This document shows positions 10,004-20,558 of a stretch of DNA of 64,000 bases, piece after piece; position 1 is the first letter of the stretch; each line of letters opens with the position of its first letter. A program made the translations under genes and the position numbers. A model generated the notes under the pieces. The model saw nothing but the letters and a program-made list of their open reading frames with translations. It did not search any database and was not told the DNA's origin. The stretch comes from Phaseolus vulgaris (lineage: Eukaryota; Streptophyta; Magnoliopsida; Fabales; Fabaceae): assembly GCF_000499845.2 (NCBI RefSeq), contig NC_023749.2, positions 20,560,064 through 20,624,063 of the forward strand. Reading direction: 5' to 3'.

Positions 10004-10702
10004 TTATGCCATTTTCATGAAGTTCTTCTTGAATCAATGTAGAGTATGGGGCGGAAGCAATGAATGAGAGTGAGCAAGATCCTCCTAAGAGTGGTGTTGA
10101 TCTTGTAGGTGCATGATAAGTGTGGGTATTGAGTGGTTCGGCCAGCTCAAGGGAAAAAATGAAGGAATTGAAGTTTAGAGCCTAGGATTCTAGGGAGAAG
10201 CAAAGTTGAGCACAAATTGGCAGCATAACTTTACTCACAATAAACTTGCCAAATACATGAGATAGCCTCCCTATTTATAGGCTATTTGGGACGTAAATCA
10301 TAAGCTAATGCTTAATGAAATGTAAACCAAATGAAATGCAAAGCTATGCCATGTGCCATGACCGGTCACACCTAGCAAAGTTCTAGAAGGTTTCATTTCA
10401 AAATACTTTCTACACTACCCTATCTACTAAATACCCCTATTGGGCCTTGATGCAACATATACAAGGCTTTCTCTCTTCCATCCGTGGCTTCTTCCACTTG
10501 TGCTTGTACATGCTTGGCCATTGATCTTGTGAGAGGACCTAGACGGTCTAATGGCTCACCTAGACGCTCCATGGCTAGACGCTTCCCTTCTTCACGGTCT
10601 AGACGCTCATTCCTTGGAGCTAGACGCTCTCCTTGGTCTAGACGCTCTTCATGGTGTGGGCTTTGGCTCCCATGGCTAGATGTGCTTGGCCCTCCTCCAT
10701 CA
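10004..10702 (-). repeat. 3' LTR of Chr-A
   Basis: 699 bp. Nearly identical to 17030-17728; differences I see are at the outer terminus (TTATGCC against TGATGGC), near 10172 and near 10300. The left half on the plus strand (R/U5) matches Chr-B. The U3 half carries several CTAGACGCTC-type decamers at 10540-10650 that are also translated as the C-terminal part of pol. Confidence 0.9.
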
Positions 10703-13700
10703 TCCCCTCCCCCTTGGAAAGGATTTGTCCTCAAATCCAGCTCGTCATCGTCATTGGTACCTACAAATGGAGAAAGATCAATTACATTAAAAGTGTCATG
10801 TACTCCATACTCAAGAGGTAGGTCCAATTTATATGCATTGTTGTTGACTCGCTTGAGAACTTGGAAAGGTCCATCTCCTCGGGGACTTAGTTTGGACTTC
10901 CTTTGAGTTGGAAATCGATCTTTGCGAAGGTGAAGCCAAACTAAGTCTCCTTCCTCAAAAATTATTTCTCTCTTCCCTTTATTGTTGTATTTTGTGTACT
11001 TTTCATTTTGTTGTTGTATTTGGAGTTTAATCTTCTCATGCATTTTCTTTACAAAATCAGCTTTGATTACGCCTTCCTTATGCACAAAATCTTGTGGATT
11101 AGGAAGGGGTATCAAATCCATGGGTGTGAGAGGATTAAAGCCATATACTACTTCAAAAGGAGAAGCATTAGTAGTCTTGTGAACTACTCTATTGTAAGCA
11201 AACTCAATATGGGGAAGGTACTCATCCCAAGATTTGTGGCTGCCCTTCATGATAGCCCTAAGCATAGTTCCAAGAGATCTATTGACTACTTCGGTTTGTC
11301 CATCCGTTTGAGGGTGACAAGAAGTTGAAAATTGTAGTCTTGTTCCAAGTTTACCCCAAAGAGTTTTCCAAAAGTGGCTGATAAACTTGGGATCTTTATC
11401 GGACACTATACTTCTAGGGAGACCATGGAGTCTCACCACTTCTCTAAAGAAGAGTTTAGAAATATTTTGAGCATCGTCTACTTTGTGGCATGGAATAAAA
11501 TGGGACATTTTGCTAAAACGGTCCACTACCACAAAGATAGAGTCATGGCCTCTTGCAGTCCTAGGAAGTCCTAAAATGAAATCCATGCTAATGTCTTCCC
11601 AAGGAGCATTTGCAATCGGCAAAGGGGTATAGAGTCCATGCGGCATTGTTCTAGACTTTGCTTTTAAACATGAGATGCATCTAGAACAATGTCGTTGAAC
11701 ATCTTTCCTCATGTGTGGCCAACAAAATTTTGCTTTTAAAAGATCTAGAGTTTTATCAACTCCAAAATGGCCCATGAGTCCCCCCTCATGTGATTCTTTG
11801 ACAAGGAGTTTCCTATGTGTTCCTTGGGGAATGCAAAGTTTTCCCTCTTTAAAAAGATATCCCTCGGACACATAATAACCTCCTTGCGCTCTATGTAGAC
11901 ATTGGGCATATATGGATGAGAGTTCTTGATCATCTTGGTAAAGCTCTCTTATGTGGTCAAATCCAAGAATTTGGGCACCCAATTTTGAAAGGAGTGTATG
12001 CCGTCTTGAAAGAGCATCGGCCACTATATTGGTGCTCCCTTTCTTGTATTTGATTACATAAGGAAATTGTTCAAGAAATTCCATCCATTTAGCATGTCTC
12101 TTGTTGAGCTTGTGTTGGCCCTTTAAATATTTTAAAGACTCGTGATCACTATGTATGACGAATTCTTTAGACACAAGGTAGTGTTCCCAAGTCTTTAGGG
12201 CTCGCACAAGAGCATAGAGCTCTTTGTCATAGGTGGGGTAGTTGAGGGTGGCACCATGGAGTTTTTCACTAAAATAAGCAATGGGGTGTCCACCTTGCAA
12301 CAAAACCGCACCTATGCCTACCCCCGATGCATCACATTCTATCTCAAAGGTTTTGGAAAAATTTGGAAGAGATAGGATGGGTGCATTGGTGAGTTGAGCT
12401 TTTAGCCTTTGGAAGGCTTGCTCATGCTTTTCATTCCAACAAAATGCAACATCTTTTTTAACAAGTTCATTCAAAGGAGATGCTAGGCTAGAAAAATTAG
12501 GCACAAACCTTCTATAGAAGCTAGCTAACCCATGAAAACTTCTTACATCACTTACATTTTGTGGAGTTGGCCACTCTCGGATGGCTTTGATTTTCTCGGG
12601 ATCTACATGCACCCCCTTATTGTTTACTATGAAGCCTAAAAAGACTACACTATCTACACAAAAGGTACACTTATCCCTATTTGCAAAAAGACTATTTTTC
12701 CTAAGAACTAGAAGAACTTCCCTAAGGTGCCTTAGATGGTCTTCTAGGGTTTTACTATATATTAAAATATCATCAAAGTAAACTACTACATATTTACCTA
12801 TACAATCCCTCAAGGTGTGATTCATAAGCCTCATGAATGTACTTGGGGCATTAGTAAGCCCAAAAGGCATCACCAACCACTCGTATAATCCAAATTTGGT
12901 CTTAAAAGCGGTTTTCCACTCATCACCCTCATTGATTCGAATTTGGTGATATCCACTTTTAAGGTCAATTTTGGAGAATAGAGTTGACCCATGCAATTCA
13001 TCAAGCCTTGGAATTGGATACCTATACTTGATGGTGATGTTGTTGATTGCTCGACAATCACAACACATGCGCCATTTTCCATCTTTTTTTGGCACCAACA
13101 AGACAGGTACAGCACAAGGGCTTAGGCTCTTTTGAACCCAACCCTTCTCCAACAAGTCTTGAACTTGTGATTCTATCTCCTTAGTTTCCTCGGGGTTGGT
13201 TCTATAAGCAGGCCTATTTGGTAGGCTTGCCCCCGGGATAAAGTCAATTTGATGTTCTATTCCCCTTAGAGGAGGAAGCCCAATGGGTCCTTCTTGTGAG
13301 AATAGATCTTCAAATTCACTCAAAAGATTTTCGATTTGAGGAGGTAAATTCATAAGTTCACTACTTGTGGCAGTGCATGTAAGTGCTCCTTTACACAAGA
13401 TAAGGCTTGGTTGTTCAACAAGAAGCAAGTTTTCAAAGACGTTTTCAAGAGGCTTTGCTTGTTGACCAACCTTGTGGGAAGGAACACTCTTCTCCCACGC
13501 CTTCCTATCCCTAAGGATTTTCTCTTTTTCTAGCGCTCTTTTTTTTTTGTTTTCCTCATCCCTCTTTTGCTTCATTTGTATTTGGTCTTTTACCACTTGA
13601 GAATGTGGTAAAGGACTAAGTACAAATTTTTTATACTTATGGGTGAAGGAAATTTCGTTAGTGAGACCATCATGCAAGGTTTTCTTATCAAATTGCCATG

Positions 13701-14409
13701 GCCTCCCTAATAAAATATGACAAGCTTCCATAGGTACTACATCACATAAAACTTTGTCTTTGTAGTTCCCTATGGAAAACTTGATTTCCACTTGCTTGTC
13801 TACATGTAGTTCCCCATTTTCATTAAGCCATTGAAGTTTGTAAGGTTTTGGGTGGGGAACCACTTGTAGCTTAAGCTTTTCAACCATCCTAGCACTACAA
13901 TAATTACAACTAGAACCACTGTCCACAATGAGAGAGCATATGTTTTCTAAAACATTGCATCTTGTATGAAATATGTTCTCTCTTTGTGTCTCAATGGATG
14001 TGCTAGGGTGATTGTTGAGGGTTCTCCTAATCATAAGCAATTCTCCTTCTAGTGGAGCTACCCTCTCATCCTCTCCCCCTTCCTCTCTCTCACTAGGCTC
14101 ATCCTTGCCGCTAGTGTACTCATCTACACCTTTAAGAAACAAAGTCCTTTGATCTGGACATTGTGCTTGCACATGCCCCCTACCATAGCACTTAAAACAC
14201 TTAACATCTCTAGCTCGGATGGGTGGGGTTGAGGTTTCTTTGGTGAAGGGTTTGGTAGGCTCTTTTGGTTTTTCCTTGGATGTACTACCCTCCCTTCTAA
14301 ACTCTTTCTTGGGATAAAAGCTAGAATAGGGGCTCACCTTTTGACTTGAGGTTTTGCGCAAGTTTTGTTGCTCAACTTTAATGCAAAGTTGAACCAAATC
14401 ATTCAAGTC
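10420..14409 (-). CDS. Chr-A pol polyprotein: CCHC knuckle, protease, RT, RNase H, integrase
   Basis: Open for ~1328 codons on the minus strand, contiguous with gag after a nonsense codon at 14410-14412. In order: zinc knuckle [14 protein letters not shown] (~74-87); aspartic protease [10 protein letters not shown] (~160); RT ~380-560 with YFDDILIYS; RNase H ~660-770 ([33 protein letters not shown]); integrase HHCC finger ~855-905 (CSRCISC) and DDE core ~915-1075 ([27 protein letters not shown]). C-terminal [12 protein letters not shown] is followed by an Arg/Glu-rich tail read from the 3' LTR. All catalytic residues I looked for are present. It could supply enzymes in trans to Chr-B/Chr-C-type elements if gag-pol were expressed. 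Confidence 0.88.
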   Translation of the reverse strand, partial: DLNDLVQLCIKVEQQNLRKTSSQKVSPYSSFYPKKEFRREGSTSKEKPKEPTKPFTKETSTPPIRARDVKCFKCYGRGHVQAQCPDQRTLFLKGVDEYTSGKDEPSEREEGGEDERVAPLEGELLMIRRTLNNHPSTSIETQRENIFHTRCNVLENICSLIVDSGSSCNYCSARMVEKLKLQVVPHPKPYKLQWLNENGELHVDKQVEIKFSIGNYKDKVLCDVVPMEACHILLGRPWQFDKKTLHDGLTNEISFTHKYKKFVLSPLPHSQVVKDQIQMKQKRDEENKKKRALEKEKILRDRKAWEKSVPSHKVGQQAKPLENVFENLLLVEQPSLILCKGALTCTATSSELMNLPPQIENLLSEFEDLFSQEGPIGLPPLRGIEHQIDFIPGASLPNRPAYRTNPEETKEIESQVQDLLEKGWVQKSLSPCAVPVLLVPKKDGKWRMCCDCRAINNITIKYRYPIPRLDELHGSTLFSKIDLKSGYHQIRINEGDEWKTAFKTKFGLYEWLVMPFGLTNAPSTFMRLMNHTLRDCIGKYVVVYFDDILIYSKTLEDHLRHLREVLLVLRKNSLFANRDKCTFCVDSVVFLGFIVNNKGVHVDPEKIKAIREWPTPQNVSDVRSFHGLASFYRRFVPNFSSLASPLNELVKKDVAFCWNEKHEQAFQRLKAQLTNAPILSLPNFSKTFEIECDASGVGIGAVLLQGGHPIAYFSEKLHGATLNYPTYDKELYALVRALKTWEHYLVSKEFVIHSDHESLKYLKGQHKLNKRHAKWMEFLEQFPYVIKYKKGSTNIVADALSRRHTLLSKLGAQILGFDHIRELYQDDQELSSIYAQCLHRAQGGYYVSEGYLFKEGKLCIPQGTHRKLLVKESHEGGLMGHFGVDKTLDLLKAKFCWPHMRKDVQRHCSRCISCLKAKSRTMPHGLYTPLPIANAPWEDISMDFILGLPRTARGHDSIFVVVDRFSKMSHFIPCHKVDDAQNISKLFFREVVRLHGLPRSIVSDKDPKFISHFWKTLWGKLGTRLQFSTSCHPQTDGQTEVVNRSLGTMLRAIMKGSHKSWDEYLPHIEFAYNRVVHKTTNASPFEVVYGFNPLTPMDLIPLPNPQDFVHKEGVIKADFVKKMHEKIKLQIQQQNEKYTKYNNKGKREIIFEEGDLVWLHLRKDRFPTQRKSKLSPRGDGPFQVLKRVNNNAYKLDLPLEYGVHDTFNVIDLSPFVGTNDDDELDLRTNPFQGGGDDGGGPSTSSHGSQSPHHEERLDQGERLAPRNERLDREEGKRLAMERLGEPLDRLGPLTRSMAKHVQAQVEEATDGREKALYMLHQGPIGVFSR
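10703..10717 (-). promoter_or_regulatory. Polypurine tract of Chr-A
   Basis: On the minus strand CCAAGGGGGAGGGGA directly precedes the 3' LTR start TGATGGAGG. Same position and sequence type as Chr-B (18853) and Chr-C (59947). It is coding as well, lying inside the pol frame. Confidence 0.8.
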
Positions 14410-15168
14410 TTAATAAGGTAAGAGCTCTACTCTATCTCTTATCTCAAGTGATAGGCCACTCAGGAACCTAGCTATGGTGGTTTCCTCCTCTTCTCTAATG
14501 GATGCTCTCATCATGTAGAGCTCCATTTTTTGCCTATACTCTTCCACACTCATGTTCTTTTGTTGGAGTCTTTGGAGCTTGTCCATCAACTCCCTATGGT
14601 AGTAGGAAGGTATATGTCGACGTCTTAGGGCTCCCCTAACGTCATTCCAATATGTAATGGAAGGTTCCCTATGAAGACGTCTATCTCTTTCGAGAGAGGT
14701 CCACCAATACATGGCGTTCCCTTGGAAACTAAGGGTGGCTAAGGGTACTTTTCGTTCCTCACTTACCCTATGGCAAGCAAAGAGTTGCTCTACCTTCATC
14801 TCCCAATCTAGATATACTTCTACATTTTCCTTTCCATGAAAATGAGGTAGGTCTACTCTAGTTTCCCTTGGCACCTCTTGTTCCCTTTGCCTAGTTCTTC
14901 TAGGGGGTGGTTGGTAATAATCATTGATTCTACGGCTTCCCTCCCCTAGAGACTCAATACTTTGAGAATGGGATGCATGAGTTTTTTTTTATTTTTGTGA
15001 TTTTTGTGATTTCTCTTCTTGAGCTTTAGCCAACTCATTGATTTTCTTCTCATTCTCCAATTGTCTAAAAGAGATTAATTATACCGCTTGGGATACTTCT
15101 TTTAAAAGAGTTTTCAAAGCTTTTACTTCACTTTCTATAGACTTTGGAGAGTGAGAAGAAGAAGACAT
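14410..15168 (-). pseudogene. Chr-A gag, interrupted by three nonsense codons
   Basis: Start ATG at 15166-15168, the same start context as Chr-B (21766) and Chr-C (58078), with an N-terminal Ser-rich MSSSSHS and a heptad-like helix. In-frame stops: codon 30 (TAA, 15079-15081; Chr-B has CAA), codon 60 (TAA, 14989-14991; shared with Chr-B, absent from Chr-C), codon 253 (TAA, 14410-14412; Chr-B has CAA). No frameshift is needed. The capsid core includes HFHGKENVEVYLDWEMKVE and YYHRELMDKLQRLQQ. Gag and pol share one frame, so no frameshift signal is expected. Confidence 0.8.
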
Positions 15169-17014
15169 GGCTAAAACTTTGTGTATATAGGTGTTTTACT
15201 TTGAGAAAGTTTAGGAAAGTTAGAGAAGGTAGTTTTCCAGGTAAGGGAGGTGAGTCACAAAGGACTACTTAAGTACCAAGCCTTTTCCTAGCCAAAAACT
15301 ATCCCCCAATATCTTCACACAAGACTTTCTCTTAGTGAAACACTTAGAACACAAATAAGTTGAGAAATAAATGTAAGAAAAACAATGTAAGCTAACTATG
15401 CAACAAAGCTAGTCGGTTAAGCACACAAATTAAACAAAATTAAACATGCAAAACGTAGCTATGAAAGCAAAAGAAAAGCAATTACAAACAAGTAACAATT
15501 ACTAATCAAGAATGCTATACTATTCGGCCCTAGGTGAGGCTTCTTGGACACTTTGAGCCCTTGAAGACACACTCACCGTCTAAAACGTAATTAACAAAGG
15601 TAATTAACAATAAACCAAGTTGCAAAGGAAATAAGAGAACTCCCTTTGTTGATCCTCTTTTGATTAGTGCACTTCCTTGTTGTCTTTGATTGTTGATCTT
15701 CCAAGTGTTTGTAGTGTTTGTTTCAAGAATGTTTGTTTCGGCTTTGACCTTGTCTTCTCCTTAGAATGATGGTCTTTAATCCTCCAATTTCCAGCACCTA
15801 GCAAAGGGCTAAACCTTAACCAAATCAAGTTCCCATTCACATAAGCACCAAAGAAGAATTAAATTCCAGCACCCAAATTAGAGGTCAAAGAACAAAAGCA
15901 AGAAACAAATTTAATTGAATAAAACAGTACCACCAAAAGGATTTAGATTGTGACAACTAGAAAGAGAGTCAAGTAATTAAAGCAAACAAATAAAGGTACT
16001 CAATTAAAGGTTGGCACACAAAAGAATTCCTAAAGAAAAGCACTAGATTAGATGACCAAATAAAAAAACAGCACCACTGGAAAATGTTGTGGGCCAGAAA
16101 ACGTGTTTGTTCCCCGATTTATGCTGATCTGTATTTTTGGAATTTGGCTCTGAAATTTGTTATGCAAGATATTCAGGATCTTATCTAAAATCTGGCTTTG
16201 GATTCACTCAAAACGGATGCACCATTTTTTTTAATAAATTTTGCAAAATTGGTGTTCGGTTAGGCCAGCTGGAGCGCTTCAGATTTGCACTCTGATCTTA
16301 AAAGATTTATCATTTTTTTTCTGTTGCTTCTTTTGACCTAATTCTTTTTTTGTCCTTTCTATAACACTTTAAACTTGCATTTTCCAGAGAATCAAAATTT
16401 TCCTATGGGTGGAAATATTTTTCTGGGTTAAAACAGCCAAAACAGAGAAGGTGAAAACAGGGGAATCTGAAAACTGGAAACAAAAACAGCAAGATACCAA
16501 AGTTTAGACACAATGGAAATTTGTGAAATAGAATTGTGTATGATCTAAACACAATATGAACTCAAACTAAAAATTAAAAAGGCACCAAAGGAGCAAAGAA
16601 CAGCAGATTCAAGCAAATAAAGAGACCCAAAATCAAGAAACAATTAAGCCAAATAAAAGGACTACTATGAATTGTTGACAATGTGGATGAACATGACTTG
16701 ACAAAACATGTATAGATTCAGAAAATTAAAGACTCAAAGCATAATATGAAGCAAAATAATGAAAGCAATAAAGACTCAAAGCCTAAAACAAAATAGCAAC
16801 ACAAAGGTGTATGGAATCCTATCACAAATTGCACAAGAACTTGTTCAAGATCAAATGAACAAGAGTGCTTCGGTTGGATCTTCCACAAAGCACACCAAGA
16901 ACAAATTAAAATGTAAAAAAAACAGCAAGACAAGTAAGGAAAGTAAATGACAATATGAAATAAAGAAGAACTAAAATTGAAAAGACAAGGAGCTACTCAT
17001 CTTGAAGAACCAAA
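15169..17014 (-). other. Long untranslated leader of Chr-A
   Basis: About 1.85 kb between PBS and gag ATG with no ORF of note (16718-16933 and 16759-16950 are chance frames). Nearly collinear with the Chr-B leader (21767-23608) and recognisable in Chr-C (56224-58077), so the leader is conserved between autonomous and non-autonomous copies and probably holds packaging/dimerisation signals (inference). Confidence 0.6.
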
Positions 17015-17027
17015 GCTCATGATACCA
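17015..17027 (-). promoter_or_regulatory. Primer binding site of Chr-A
   Basis: Minus strand TGGTATCATGAGC, two bases from the LTR end. It resembles the initiator tRNA-Met complement TGGTATCAGAGC with one extra base. Identical in Chr-B (23609-23621) and Chr-C (56211-56223). Confidence 0.75.
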
Positions 17028-17029
17028 AA

Positions 17030-17728
17030 TGATGGCATTTTCATGAAGTTCTTCTTGAATCAATGTAGAGTATGGGGCGGAAGCAATGAATGAGAGTGAG
17101 CAAGATCCTCCTAAGAGTGGTGTTGATCTTGTAGGTGCATGATAAGTGTGGGTATTGAGTGGTTCGGCCAGCTCAAGGGAAAAAATGAAGGAATTGAAGT
17201 TTAAAGCCTAGGATTCTAGGGAGAAGCAAAGTTGAGCACAAATTGGCAGCATAACTTTACTCACAATAAACTTGCCAAATACATGAGATAGCCTCCCTAT
17301 TTATAGGCTATTTGGGACGTAACTCATAAGCTAATGCTTAATGAAATGTAAACCAAATGAAATGCAAAGCTATGCCATGTGCCATGACCGGTCACACCTA
17401 GCAAAGTTCTAGAAGGTTTCATTTCAAAATACTTTCTACACTACCCTATCTACTAAATACCCCTATTGGGCCTTGATGCAACATATACAAGGCTTTCTCT
17501 CTTCCATCCGTGGCTTCTTCCACTTGTGCTTGTACATGCTTGGCCATTGATCTTGTGAGAGGACCTAGACGGTCTAATGGCTCACCTAGACGCTCCATGG
17601 CTAGACGCTTCCCTTCTTCACGGTCTAGACGCTCATTCCTTGGAGCTAGACGCTCTCCTTGGTCTAGACGCTCTTCATGGTGTGGGCTTTGGCTCCCATG
17701 GCTAGATGTGCTTGGCCCTCCTCCATCA
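17030..17728 (-). repeat. 5' LTR of Chr-A
   Basis: 699 bp, TGATGG...CCATCA on both strands. The promoter is on the minus strand (CTATAAATAG at 17297-17306). It also contains the pol C-terminal frame (17446-17736), an unlinked duplicate of the end of pol created by the LTR. Confidence 0.9.
17297..17306 (-). promoter_or_regulatory. TATA box in the Chr-A 5' LTR
   Basis: CTATAAATAG on the minus strand. Equivalent boxes: Chr-B 23892-23899 and Chr-C 55932-55940, all at the same LTR position. Confidence 0.55.
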
Positions 17729-17906
17729 CTTTTCATACGGATAAGTGGCTAGTTTTCGCACACAGAGAAGAGAGAGAATTCACAGAGAACACGGTCCTCA
17801 CAGAGATTACAGAGTGAACTACTCTTTGGTGGTTTTGTTCGCTGACTTACGGAAGGCTGAGTTAGACGTTGCGAAGCCTTCAAAGGTCAAGACACCGGCA
17901 AGATCA
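17729..17906 (+). mobile_element. R/U5 part of the Tat-2 LTR
   Basis: Starts with the CTTTT target duplication of Chr-A and continues the LTR begun before 9999. It is rich in CACAGAGA words (17761-17810), as in the transcript starts of other Tat LTRs here, then TTCGCTGACTTAC, and ends ATCA just before the PBS. Confidence 0.6.
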
Positions 17907-17907
17907 T

Positions 17908-17926
17908 TGGCGCCCACCGTGGGGCC
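17908..17926 (+). promoter_or_regulatory. Primer binding site of Tat-2
   Basis: TGGCGCCCACCGTGGGGCC, the same motif as Tat-1 and Tat-3. Confidence 0.75.
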
Positions 17927-18126
17927 GTGTGAATTTGTGATCCCATCCACTGTGCTGTTAGATTTCATTCGTTTTTTAGACTCTTTGCTGAAAGGATGAG
18001 GAAGACAAGGCAATCTTCACCTGCGCCATCAGCTGAGGAAGGGGCTGTAACAATAGCGCAAGTCTTGGAGATGATGCGAGGGCTACAAGATGACATGGCG
18101 GCGTCAAGAATGGCGCAAGAAAGGAT

Positions 18127-18131
18127 GCAAG
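18127..18131. repeat. Target-site duplication of Chr-B (left)
   Basis: CAAGC, matched by CAAGT at 24344-24348 (one mismatch). Confidence 0.65.
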
Positions 18132-18852
18132 CTGATGGCATTTTCATGAAGTTCTTCTTGAATCAATGTAGAGTATGGGGCGGAAGCAATGTATGAGAGT
18201 GAGCAAGATCCTCCTAAGAGTGGTGTTGATCTTGTAGGTGCATGATAAGTATGGGTATTGAGTGGTTCGGTCAGCTCAAGGGAAAAGATGAAGGAATTGA
18301 AGTTTAGAGCCTAGGATTCTAGGGAGAAGCAAAGTTGAGCACAAATGGGCAGCATAACTTTACTCACAATAAACTTGAAAATACAAGGTGTAGGCTCCTC
18401 CTTTTATAGGCTAAGGAGGACCATAATGCAACCCTAATGCTAGCCAAATGAAATGTAAATGTGAAGCACATGGGTGCACATGGCACATGGGTGCACAAAT
18501 GAGCACATAGGGAGGGGTGTGTCTAGTTTTTATGCTCACCCCCTCCATGGTCTATCTAGAATGTACAAATATGCTTTCTACACTACTCTAATTACTAAGC
18601 ACCCCTAATGGGCCTTTATGTAACAAAGCCTTCTCTTCACAAACCGTAGCTTGGCCCATGTATATGTGAAGCTAGACGGTCTAGGACTCTTCATAGATGC
18701 TCCTTATGTAGCCGCTCCTCTTCATGGCCTAGACGCTCCTCATCATGGCTAGACGCTCCTTTTTTAGGCTAGACGCTCCCATCATGGCTAGACGGTCTTA
18801 GTCTTGGAAGCTTGGCTTTCATAGTGTGGTGAGCTTGGGCCCTCCTCCATCA
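18132..18852 (-). repeat. 3' LTR of Chr-B
   Basis: 721 bp, TGATGG...CCATCA. The U3 part (18690-18800) carries CTAGACGCTCC repeats. The last 34 bp of the pol-like frame read into it. Confidence 0.88.
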
Positions 18853-20558
18853 TCCCCTCCCTCTTGAAAAGGATTTGTCCTCAAATCCAAGGCTTTTGCT
18901 CGGGGAATGGTTGTGGCTGGATGGTGTCCATCATCTCCTCCTTCTTGAGAAGATCTATCCTCAGATGTGCATTCTTGATCTCGGATAGCAGCCTCTTGCT
19001 TCGTCAAGGTGTATCCTCCTGGATCAAATATCAATCTATGTGAATTTTGAAACAAAGCAAAGGAGTTAGGGTGAGCCTTTGGAAAACAGATAATTGTGTG
19101 AAGTTGCCATTTTTGTTTTTCTCTTGTGTTGGCCAACTTCTCACAATACCTCCCTTTTGAGGGTTGTAGGTGCCCTCTAATCCTCTTATATTTTCTAAAA
19201 TTTCCAAAAGTAGTTACTTTTCCCTTAGGCATAAGCTTTTTAAGAAATGGTAACAACTTTAAAAAGGCAAGAGGACATTGGGCACATACAACTTTAAATG
19301 GAGAGATATGAGTAATCTTGTGGACTACTCCATTGTATGCATGCTTATAAGGAAAAAGATTCTTATCCCAAGATTGGTGAGTGTCTTTCATGATTTCGTG
19401 AAGCATAAAAGGGAGAGCTATGTTTGCTAATGTTGAAGCTCTTTCATTTGAGAATAAATCATGGAAGTTTGTCACGTTTCTTAGGATGAGTTTATCCATG
19501 AAAAATGAAATAAGACCTTTTGTCGTCCTAGGAAGCTCTAATTTGAAATGTGTGTCTTCCCAAGGATCTTTTACAAAAGGTGAAGGAGGATAGAGTTCTT
19601 GGGACTTTGCTTTAGGTGTAGTTTGAAAACAAGAGGTATACCTAAAGTAATGTCTTTGAACTTCTTTTCTCATGGGTGACAAAAGTTTTCCTCTTAAAAG
19701 CTCTAGAGTTTTATCAACTCTCATTTGTCCCATGAATTTTCCTTCTTGTAGACTTTTTCTCTTATGTGCAAAGAGAGTCTCGTTGGTACAACCATGGTTT
19801 ATGAAAATTTGTACATTTTGCAATGGTTGTCTCAATAAGACATGGCAAGTTGTTCTAGGCACTACTTCATACAAAAATTGGTAGGTGCTTATAGATAACT
19901 TGTCATTCCTTTGGGGATATCTTAACACATTTGAGAAATAGTCTTGATCTATGCAAGCTTCCTTTAAAGACTTTTCTTTTGTGCTTATGCTTGCGAGTGT
20001 TCCTTTACAAAAGGAAAGGCTAGGTTGTTCAACAAGAAGCATGTTTGTAAAAGTATTTTCAATGTGCTTGACTTGTTGAATGACCTTGTGGGAAGGAACA
20101 CTATTCTCCCACGCCTTTTGTTTCCCAAAATTTTTCTCTTTTTCTATTTTTTCTTCATCCCTTTTGTGTTTCATTTGTATTTGGTCTTTTACCACTTGGG
20201 AATGTGGTAAAGGGCTAAGTACAAACCTTTTGTGCTTGTGGATGAAAGAAATCTCGTTAGTTAGACCATTATGCGAGGTTTTCTTATCAAATTGCCATGG
20301 TCTACCTAATAAGATGTGGCAAGCTTCCATAGGTACTACATCACATAAAACATTGTCTTTGTAGTTACCTATAGAAAACTCGATTTCCACTTGTTTGTTT
20401 ACACGTAGTTCTCCATCCTCATTGATCCATTGTAAATTGTACGGTTTTGGATGAGGAACTACTTGTAGTTTTAATTTTTCAATCAATCTAGTGCTATAGC
20501 AATTGCAGCATGACCCACCATCCACAATAAGAGAGCATATATTTCTAAAACATTGCAT
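18819..20558 (-). CDS. Chr-B derived protein: protease-like, duplicated protease C-terminus, degenerate integrase
   Basis: 579 open codons in a frame offset from gag by one base. Residues ~1-85 match the Chr-A protease, but the catalytic DSG reads [16 protein letters not shown] follows. A linker (~100-190, SFCKGTLAS) leads to a second, diverged copy of the protease C-terminal part (VPRTTCHVLLRQPLQ, ~225-260). Next comes integrase-like sequence: RVDKTLELL, MRKEVQRHYFRYTSC (zinc-finger Cys reduced), PWEDTHFKLELPRTTKG, with the catalytic Asp/Glu positions not preserved. The C-terminus ends LRTNPFQEGGDDG at the PPT. No RT or RNase H. The same order recurs in Chr-C, so this is a fixed derived structure, not random decay. 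Function unknown. Confidence 0.75.
   Translation of the reverse strand: MQCFRNICSLIVDGGSCCNCYSTRLIEKLKLQVVPHPKPYNLQWINEDGELRVNKQVEIEFSIGNYKDNVLCDVVPMEACHILLGRPWQFDKKTSHNGLTNEISFIHKHKRFVLSPLPHSQVVKDQIQMKHKRDEEKIEKEKNFGKQKAWENSVPSHKVIQQVKHIENTFTNMLLVEQPSLSFCKGTLASISTKEKSLKEACIDQDYFSNVLRYPQRNDKLSISTYQFLYEVVPRTTCHVLLRQPLQNVQIFINHGCTNETLFAHKRKSLQEGKFMGQMRVDKTLELLRGKLLSPMRKEVQRHYFRYTSCFQTTPKAKSQELYPPSPFVKDPWEDTHFKLELPRTTKGLISFFMDKLILRNVTNFHDLFSNERASTLANIALPFMLHEIMKDTHQSWDKNLFPYKHAYNGVVHKITHISPFKVVCAQCPLAFLKLLPFLKKLMPKGKVTTFGNFRKYKRIRGHLQPSKGRYCEKLANTREKQKWQLHTIICFPKAHPNSFALFQNSHRLIFDPGGYTLTKQEAAIRDQECTSEDRSSQEGGDDGHHPATTIPRAKALDLRTNPFQEGGDDGGGPKLTTL
18853..18866 (-). promoter_or_regulatory. Polypurine tract of Chr-B
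   Basis: Minus strand CAAGAGGGAGGGGA directly before the 3' LTR; identical to Chr-C. Confidence 0.8.

Larger units (their letters stand above)
10004..17728 (-). mobile_element. Chr-A: chromovirus-type Ty3/gypsy element with complete pol
   Basis: A 7.7-kb minus-strand element with two 699-bp LTRs differing at about four positions by eye, a 5-bp duplication CTTTT, a PBS next to the 5' LTR and a PPT (purine side on the minus strand) next to the 3' LTR. The internal part has a ~1.85 kb untranslated leader, gag with a CCHC knuckle, protease, RT, RNase H and integrase in one frame. The frame runs 283 bp into the 3' LTR. That property and the C-terminal sequence suggest the CRM/Reina side of the chromoviruses, but I did not see a clear chromodomain. 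It is inserted in the Tat-2 LTR. Three nonsense codons in gag are its only visible defects. Confidence 0.9.

Noticed and set aside
10484..10906. 140-codon plus-strand ORF over the Chr-A LTR
   Set aside because: Antisense shadow of the pol tail; exists in both LTRs only because they are repeats.
16718..16950. Cys/Phe-rich small ORFs in chromovirus leaders (also 23314-23547 and 56285-56479)
   Set aside because: The frame recurs because the leader is repeated, but lengths, starts and ends differ and AT-rich bias explains it.
17446..17736. 96-codon ORF in the Chr-A 5' LTR as a separate gene
   Set aside because: It is the LTR copy of the pol C-terminus with no start of its own upstream; kept only as part of the LTR.
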